The notes beneath the pieces were generated by a model. That model was not told where the DNA came from and searched no databases. It worked only from the letters and a program-made list of their open reading frames with translations. Below are positions 63,020 to 64,000 of a stretch of DNA of 64,000 nucleotides, piece by piece. The position numbers were made by a program, and so were the translations under genes. Source of the DNA: Methylocapsa palsarum (GTDB lineage: Bacteria; Pseudomonadota; Alphaproteobacteria; Rhizobiales; Beijerinckiaceae); contig NZ_FOSN01000006.1 in assembly GCF_900114285.1 (NCBI RefSeq), positions 1 to 64,000 on the forward strand, written 5' to 3'. The stretch's first letter is position 1. The number at the start of each line of letters is the position of its first letter.

Positions 63020-64000
63020 ATGAGTGAAAAAGATCCGGGCCGGGGACTGGAGGAGAATGACGACCGCACCGTGTTCCGGCCGATGCCGGCGGCTCGTCCT
63101 TCGTCGGGGATCGCTCCGTCGGGAATCGCGCCCAATCCCGATTCCGGCGAAGCCTCGCGCCAACCGGCGCCGAACCTCGCCGAAGAAGGCACGATTTTCC
63201 GGCCCAATCCAGGCGGGCGCCGTCCGGCCGGCGTCCTTGCCGATCCGGCCCGGAAGCCGCCGCCGCCGGTCCCGCGGCAATCCGCCGTGCAGGGCCTCGA
63301 CCTCACCGCTCCGAACGCCAATCCGATCATGCAGGCGGCCGGACCGCTCCTGCTTCTGCTTGGAAGATTGCGCACCGCGCTTTTGCGTGCGCCGGGGCCC
63401 GGCCTCACCGCGCAGATCGCCGCGGCGATCGAGAAGAGCGAACGCGACATGCGCGCCGTCGGGGTCGCGCCGGATGACGTCGACACCGCCAAATACGTTC
63501 TGTGCGCGACCGCTGACGAAGTCCTCTCCAATCTGCCTGACGAGGACCGGAATCCGGCGCTCCAATCCGGCCTCATGACCCGCTTCTTCGGGGAGACCAA
63601 TCAAGGATCGCGTTTCTTCGACGAACTCGACCGCATCAAGCAGGACACGTCCGCGCGCCACCAGCTGCTTGAACTGTTTCAGGCCTGCCTGGCGCTTGGC
63701 TTCCACGGCGGGCGGCAGACCCTGCCCGGAGGCGCAGCGACGCTGCAGGATCTCAGGCATGATCTCTCCGAGGTTCTGCAAAGATCGGCTCCAGCGCCTG
63801 TACGTCAGCTGTCGCCGCGATGGGAAGGCCAGCCGCTCGCCAGCCACGCTGTCAGCCTGCGGGTTCCGCTCTGGACCGCCGCCGGCGTGGCGGGGCTGAT
63901 TGTCTTTGCGAATTTTGTCGGCCTTCGTCTTTCTCTCAGCCACCAGGCGGAGGCGGCGGCCGAAACCCTGATTGCGCTGAACCCGCAGACGCCGGTCTCC
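63020..64000 (+). CDS. tssL: Type VI secretion protein TssL (IcmH/DotU), 3' end outside window
   Basis: 327 codons to the window edge. The N-terminal 95 residues are a Pro-rich cytosolic tail with two similar motifs, RTVFRPMP (T17) and GTIFRPNPGG (T58). The DotU domain follows: LLLLLGRLRTALLRAPGPGL, KYVLCATADEVLSNLP, GLMTRFFGETNQGSRFFDEL and LLELFQACLALGFHG. A membrane helix near 285-305 (WTAAGVAGLIVFANFVGL) ends the domain as expected. TssL anchors the T6SS membrane complex with TssM and TssJ, which are presumably downstream. Confidence 0.93.
   Translation, partial: MSEKDPGRGLEENDDRTVFRPMPAARPSSGIAPSGIAPNPDSGEASRQPAPNLAEEGTIFRPNPGGRRPAGVLADPARKPPPPVPRQSAVQGLDLTAPNANPIMQAAGPLLLLLGRLRTALLRAPGPGLTAQIAAAIEKSERDMRAVGVAPDDVDTAKYVLCATADEVLSNLPDEDRNPALQSGLMTRFFGETNQGSRFFDELDRIKQDTSARHQLLELFQACLALGFHGGRQTLPGGAATLQDLRHDLSEVLQRSAPAPVRQLSPRWEGQPLASHAVSLRVPLWTAAGVAGLIVFANFVGLRLSLSHQAEAAAETLIALNPQTPVS

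Overview
The window is high-GC chromosomal DNA of an alphaproteobacterium, most likely a Rhizobiales member near the Beijerinckiaceae/Methylocystaceae. The signs are an Irr-type Fur regulator with a heme motif beside ferrochelatase, a TrcR (DUF1013) cell-cycle regulator, the order recG-sdhE-mfd, the run mtnP-apt-rph-rdgB with hemW nearby, and an aminotransferase resembling the hopanoid HpnO type. The taxon is an inference from gene content; no rRNA is present.

Layout. 1-7.6 kb: DNA repair helicases RecG and Mfd around the flavinylation factor SdhE and one unknown gene. 7.7-11.5 kb: an AT-richer accessory island holding a broken toxin-like gene, further fragments of its C-terminal module, and five paralogous small membrane proteins that look like immunity proteins. 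11.8-18.6 kb: an IscA-type protein, an atypical pyruvate-kinase-like protein with a probable CTG start, a CoA-ester lyase/MaoC hydratase/MHS transporter group, then NUDIX, NAD kinase and histidine phosphatase genes. 18.8-24 kb: irr, hemH, galU, a frameshifted comF, a minimal RlpA and a Crp/Fnr regulator. 24-33.5 kb: AsmA-like protein, single-domain response regulator, DUF423, MepA, MsrA, TrcR, DUF2244 and Nth. 33.5-38.4 kb: a YehZYXW-type osmoprotectant ABC operon led by a RecD-like helicase. 38.6-47.1 kb: DUF3455, purine and methylthioadenosine salvage, RNase PH, RdgB, HemW and a DUF882 protein. 47.1-52.4 kb: a nickel/cobalt exporter pair (DUF1007 plus NiCoT/RcnA-like) and a siroheme reductase with its flavoprotein. 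52.6-57.6 kb: L36, TPR protein, L,D-transpeptidase, RimM, class III aminotransferase and tRNA-Val. 57.7-64 kb: a very large secreted caspase-like protein with 13 cysteine-paired repeats, divergent from the start of a type VI secretion cluster (TagH/FHA and TssL; the window ends inside tssL).

A family of roughly 115-bp double-hairpin elements with TAGAGC...GCTCTA ends is scattered through the window (six copies, three of them half elements). In three cases its terminal TAG is the stop codon of the adjoining gene (hemH, the AsmA-like gene, rimM). The strongest candidates for new biology are the toxin/immunity array at 7.7-11.5 kb, the repeat-rich caspase next to the T6SS genes, the element family, and a terminator-like palindrome lying inside the rpmJ leader. 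All functional calls rest on motif recognition by eye; no database search was run.
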